Source: Ruegeria sp. ANG-R | GTDB taxonomy: Bacteria; Pseudomonadota; Alphaproteobacteria; Rhodobacterales; Rhodobacteraceae | Direction of reading: 5' to 3' | DNA: 64,000 nucleotides | Assembly (NCBI RefSeq): GCF_000813985.1 | Contig: NZ_JWLJ01000001.1 | Location: forward strand, 1,699,476-1,763,475 | Part shown: positions 61,414 through 64,000 of the stretch, one piece after another | Layout: the number at the start of each line of letters is the position of its first letter | How positions within the stretch are numbered: position 1 is the stretch's first letter | The notes under the pieces: model-generated | Seen by the model: only the letters and a program-made list of their open reading frames with translations | Database searches by the model: none | Told to the model about the DNA's origin: nothing | Translations under genes and position numbers: made by a program

Positions 61414-61701
61414 TCAGGCCGAGGCTTGTGCCTTGGCGATTTCCTTCTTCACTTTCAGCGCGTTGGCGGACAGTTCGTCATCCTTGGCTTTCGCCAGGAA
61501 CGCGTCCAGACCACCGCGGTGATCAACCGAGCGCAGGGCAGCCGCCGAGATACGCAGCTTGACGCCACGACCCAGGGTTTCCGACTGCAGGGTGACGTCG
61601 TTCAGGTTGGGCAGAAAACGACGACGAGTTCTGTTTTTGGCGTGGCTGACATTGTTGCCAGTCATCGGGCCTTTTCCGGTCAGTTCGCAACGGCGCGACA
61701 T
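61414..61701 (-). CDS. rpmB: 50S ribosomal protein L28
   Basis: 95 residues. [39 protein letters not shown] and [20 protein letters not shown] are the L28 signature. Monocistronic with its own terminator. Start fixed by the conserved N-terminus. Confidence 0.97.
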   Translation of the reverse strand: MSRRCELTGKGPMTGNNVSHAKNRTRRRFLPNLNDVTLQSETLGRGVKLRISAAALRSVDHRGGLDAFLAKAKDDELSANALKVKKEIAKAQASA

Positions 61702-61871
61702 GGTTTCTTCCTTTGTTTCTGGAGGCCGGGTACAAGACCCTCGGCCAAATCACAAGGGGCACAACCCGAAGTCGCGCCCGAAAACTGGTTGGATGCGTTT
61801 AGTGGGAATCGCGCATAGGGTCAAGACGGCTGCGGCGAAATCTTTGCACCCGAGTCGAATTCCCTGGAAGT

Positions 61872-63014
61872 TCAATTCGGGGGTATCCGCAACAGCGGCT
61901 TGTTATTCTTCAAATGCCGCGTGATCAACTGCGCCTGCAGCCGCCCACGGGGGATCGGGCGCGCTGGATCGGCACGGTAATCAAGATCGGCCAACTCGGG
62001 AAAAATCTCGAATATCTCGCGGCGGGACTCAGCGCTGAGTGCCTTCAGCGCCTCGGGGCCGGTATAGAGGCTTTCGGTCGGGGCGTTCTCGGCATAGATT
62101 ACCTGATGGCGGTCGAACAGCAGATGAAAGTACTCAACGCGATCGACGCTTTCATCGACATAGATACCCGGCATCGCGGTAAGTTTGATGGCCGGAATCA
62201 GGACCTCGGTTGCGCCAAACATGCGCTGAGCGATTCTGGATTGCACCAGCATCCGGTGCTGGCGCGAGACCAGCAGGTCGCGACCGGGTAGCCCGCCTCC
62301 GAGCGTACCTGCCGGGATGCGCACCGGCCAGAGCCGGGGATTGTCCTGCAATGCCTTGCGATCAAAGCTTCGATTCCCGATCCAGCGGATCGGGCACAGC
62401 CCCCGCCCCAGGGTGGGGATCAGATCGCCGGGGCGCAACGTCTGGATCACCTCCGGCCCAAGCTGCGTCGTGATCCGCGTATCGCGCGTAAAACAGGGCA
62501 TTCCGGTGCCATTTTCGAAAGCCGAATACGTAACCGTCGTGCCAGAAGGCAGCGTAAAGGTGCCGCTGGAGACCGAATAGGCAACCCCGTCTTCAACCGT
62601 GATCGTCCCGAATGTATCATCCGTGATCACGGTACCAACGGGCAGGTTCAGCGTATCGGTGCCGCTGCCGCCACGAATGTCGCCCGAGACAGATGTGCTG
62701 ATGAAATTCAGCGTGTCATCACCACCACCCAACCGGATGTTACCCACGGTCGAGCCGCTGATATCAACTGTGTCGGCATCCGACCCGCTTGCGACACGCC
62801 CGCCCACGGTACTGCCGGTGATTGTAATCGTGTCGGTGCCCGCGTTCCCCAGAACATTGTTGGCGATGGTGCTGTCGGTGATGTCGATGTCATCGTTGCC
62901 GCCACGGCCCCGGATGTTATCGATCGGAGTACCTTGCGGCGTGCCGTTCAGCGTACCGTTGTCATTTGTGACATCGATATCGTCATTGCCGTTCGTTCCG
63001 TTGATATTGGGCAT
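61872..63014 (-). CDS. Hint-domain protein with RTX-like repeats
   Basis: 380 residues. First 160 residues are Gly/Asp-rich nonapeptide-like repeats (GNDDIDITDST, GGGDDTLNF, GGSGTDTLNL) suggesting a calcium-bound beta-roll. Then a Hint_2 (hedgehog/intein-type) domain starting PCFTRDTRITTQLGPEVI, with VSRQHRMLV near the end. Such proteins are common in roseobacters and may self-cleave; no downstream extein exists, so the function is unclear. No signal peptide; secretion by a type I system is possible. Confidence 0.85.
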   Translation of the reverse strand: MPNINGTNGNDDIDVTNDNGTLNGTPQGTPIDNIRGRGGNDDIDITDSTIANNVLGNAGTDTITITGSTVGGRVASGSDADTVDISGSTVGNIRLGGGDDTLNFISTSVSGDIRGGSGTDTLNLPVGTVITDDTFGTITVEDGVAYSVSSGTFTLPSGTTVTYSAFENGTGMPCFTRDTRITTQLGPEVIQTLRPGDLIPTLGRGLCPIRWIGNRSFDRKALQDNPRLWPVRIPAGTLGGGLPGRDLLVSRQHRMLVQSRIAQRMFGATEVLIPAIKLTAMPGIYVDESVDRVEYFHLLFDRHQVIYAENAPTESLYTGPEALKALSAESRREIFEIFPELADLDYRADPARPIPRGRLQAQLITRHLKNNKPLLRIPPN

Positions 63015-63186
63015 CTTGAAATGTCCCGTTCATCTGGCCATCCGGTGACATATCAGAGCACTGCGAACTCTGCTTGACGCAACTTAAAACTCGGCAACCC
63101 GTCATGAAAGCATAGCAATAGATGTAGAGAAAATACACCATTGGAACCGCAGCCAGCCGCCTTACCCTTACCGCCCCGTCAGGTTG

Positions 63187-64000
63187 TCAATGCCCGGAAA
63201 GGTCGGAAAGCATCTGCTCGGCGGCTGCCGAAGGGCTGATATTGCCCGAGCTGACCTTTGCGCCGAGTTCATCCATCCGATCACGCATCTGCGGTGTTGA
63301 CAACCGCGCCAGCAAGGCATGGCGGACTTCCTGCTCGAACCAGTATTGCGCCTGCGTCGCCCGGCTGGTTGCCCAATGCCCGGCCTCGCGCCGCCAGGCG
63401 GTGAGGGTCTGCATCTCGGCCCATGCCTGTTCCAGCCCGTGTTCTTCAACCGCCGAGACAGTCATCGCTTTGGGGAACCCATCTGGGTCTTGGGGGCGTT
63501 TGCGCAGCAGGCGCAGCGCGCCGGCGTAGTCAGCGCAGGTGCGGGTGGCGGTGGCCTTCAGATCGCCATCGGCCTTGTTGATCAGCACCATGTCGGCCAT
63601 TTCCATGATACCGCGCTTGACGCCCTGCAATTCATCCCCGCCTGCCGGGGCCAGAAGCAGCAGGAACAGATCGGACATCTCGGCAACCACGGTTTCCGAT
63701 TGACCGACGCCAACGGTTTCAATCAGCACCACGTCGAACCCGGCAGCTTCACACAGCGCGATCGCCTCGCGCGTGCGGCGGGCAACGCCGCCCAGATGGC
63801 TTTGGCTGGGAGAGGGACGGATAAAAGCGTTTTTCTCGCGGCTCAGCCGCTCCATCCGGGTTTTGTCACCGAGGATTGAGCCCCCGGACCTGGCCGAGCT
63901 GGGATCGACCGCCAGAACCGCGACGCGTAACCCCTGCCCCGTCAGCATCATGCCAAAGCTTTCGATAAATGTGGATTTGCCCACACCCGGCGTACCCGAC
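63187..64000 (-). CDS. meaB: Methylmalonyl-CoA mutase-associated GTPase MeaB (partial)
   Basis: Frame runs off the right edge; 271 codons visible. Walker A region [56 protein letters not shown] and NKADGDLK are the MeaB/ArgK GTPase pattern. It protects and reactivates B12-dependent methylmalonyl-CoA mutase. C-terminal end at 63187 is complete. Confidence 0.92.
   Translation of the reverse strand, partial: SGTPGVGKSTFIESFGMMLTGQGLRVAVLAVDPSSARSGGSILGDKTRMERLSREKNAFIRPSPSQSHLGGVARRTREAIALCEAAGFDVVLIETVGVGQSETVVAEMSDLFLLLLAPAGGDELQGVKRGIMEMADMVLINKADGDLKATATRTCADYAGALRLLRKRPQDPDGFPKAMTVSAVEEHGLEQAWAEMQTLTAWRREAGHWATSRATQAQYWFEQEVRHALLARLSTPQMRDRMDELGAKVSSGNISPSAAAEQMLSDLSGH

Overview
The window looks like chromosomal DNA of an alphaproteobacterium of the Rhodobacterales, most probably the Roseobacter group. 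The basis is high-GC coding sequence, an alphaproteobacterial-type RNase P RNA, gatC-gatA rather than gatCAB, and several gene types typical of that group (GYD protein, DUF2927 protein, Hint-domain protein, PCu(A)C chaperone, DUF4202). The genus cannot be fixed from the sequence alone.

Layout. 1-17.3 kb is mostly housekeeping: a partial 8-oxoguanine-deaminase-like hydrolase, hisN, an XRE regulator, a quinone reductase, a LysR/DUF1127 divergent pair with a good operator candidate, a Bax-inhibitor-1 protein, rpmG, rnpB, an AmiD-type amidase, gatC-gatA, a ceramidase-like protein, a UPF0173 hydrolase coupled to a creatinase-like M24 hydrolase, tadA and rluB. 17.4-22.9 kb is a tight six-gene operon (29-residue membrane peptide, XpaC-like, TelA-like, DUF2927 lipoprotein, SPFH-GYF2, zinc-ribbon membrane protein) that looks like a membrane-stress module. 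23.2-36.0 kb holds dtd, a glycerate-2-kinase-family gene, a complete oligopeptide/nickel-type ABC importer with a fused double ATPase, a phosphodiesterase, an esterase, an acyl-CoA synthetase and an MsbA-like exporter.

36.1-52.2 kb is the accessory part. It opens with a 3' half of a tRNA-Gly gene, an intact tRNA-Gly(TCC) and a frameshifted HAD phosphatase gene. It continues with a divergent nonulosonic-acid cluster (pseB, pseC, pseF, pseI, a formyltransferase of the PseJ type, a methylase, a DUF218 protein, a GT-B-like protein, and a second, active-site-divergent NeuB-family protein). After that come a PhyH-type dioxygenase and an unusual 718-residue TPR/SGNH/CitC-like nucleotidyltransferase, then a decayed IS5-family transposase, a GC-rich block with strong palindromes and an orphan XRE fusion protein. 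Recognisable pseG and pseH are absent from the window; the formyltransferase probably stands in for pseH, so the predicted product is a 7-N-formyl pseudaminic acid derivative, presumably for flagellin or surface polysaccharide.

52.3-64 kb returns to core genes (lepA, cobB-type sirtuin, low-molecular-weight phosphatase, PCu(A)C copper operon, rpmB, a Hint-domain protein, partial meaB), with one further orphan gene beside lepA. No CRISPR array, no replication origin and no intact mobile element were seen. The two best candidates for something undescribed are the XpaC-TelA-SPFH-zinc-ribbon operon and the 718-residue chimera together with the divergent second NeuB protein.
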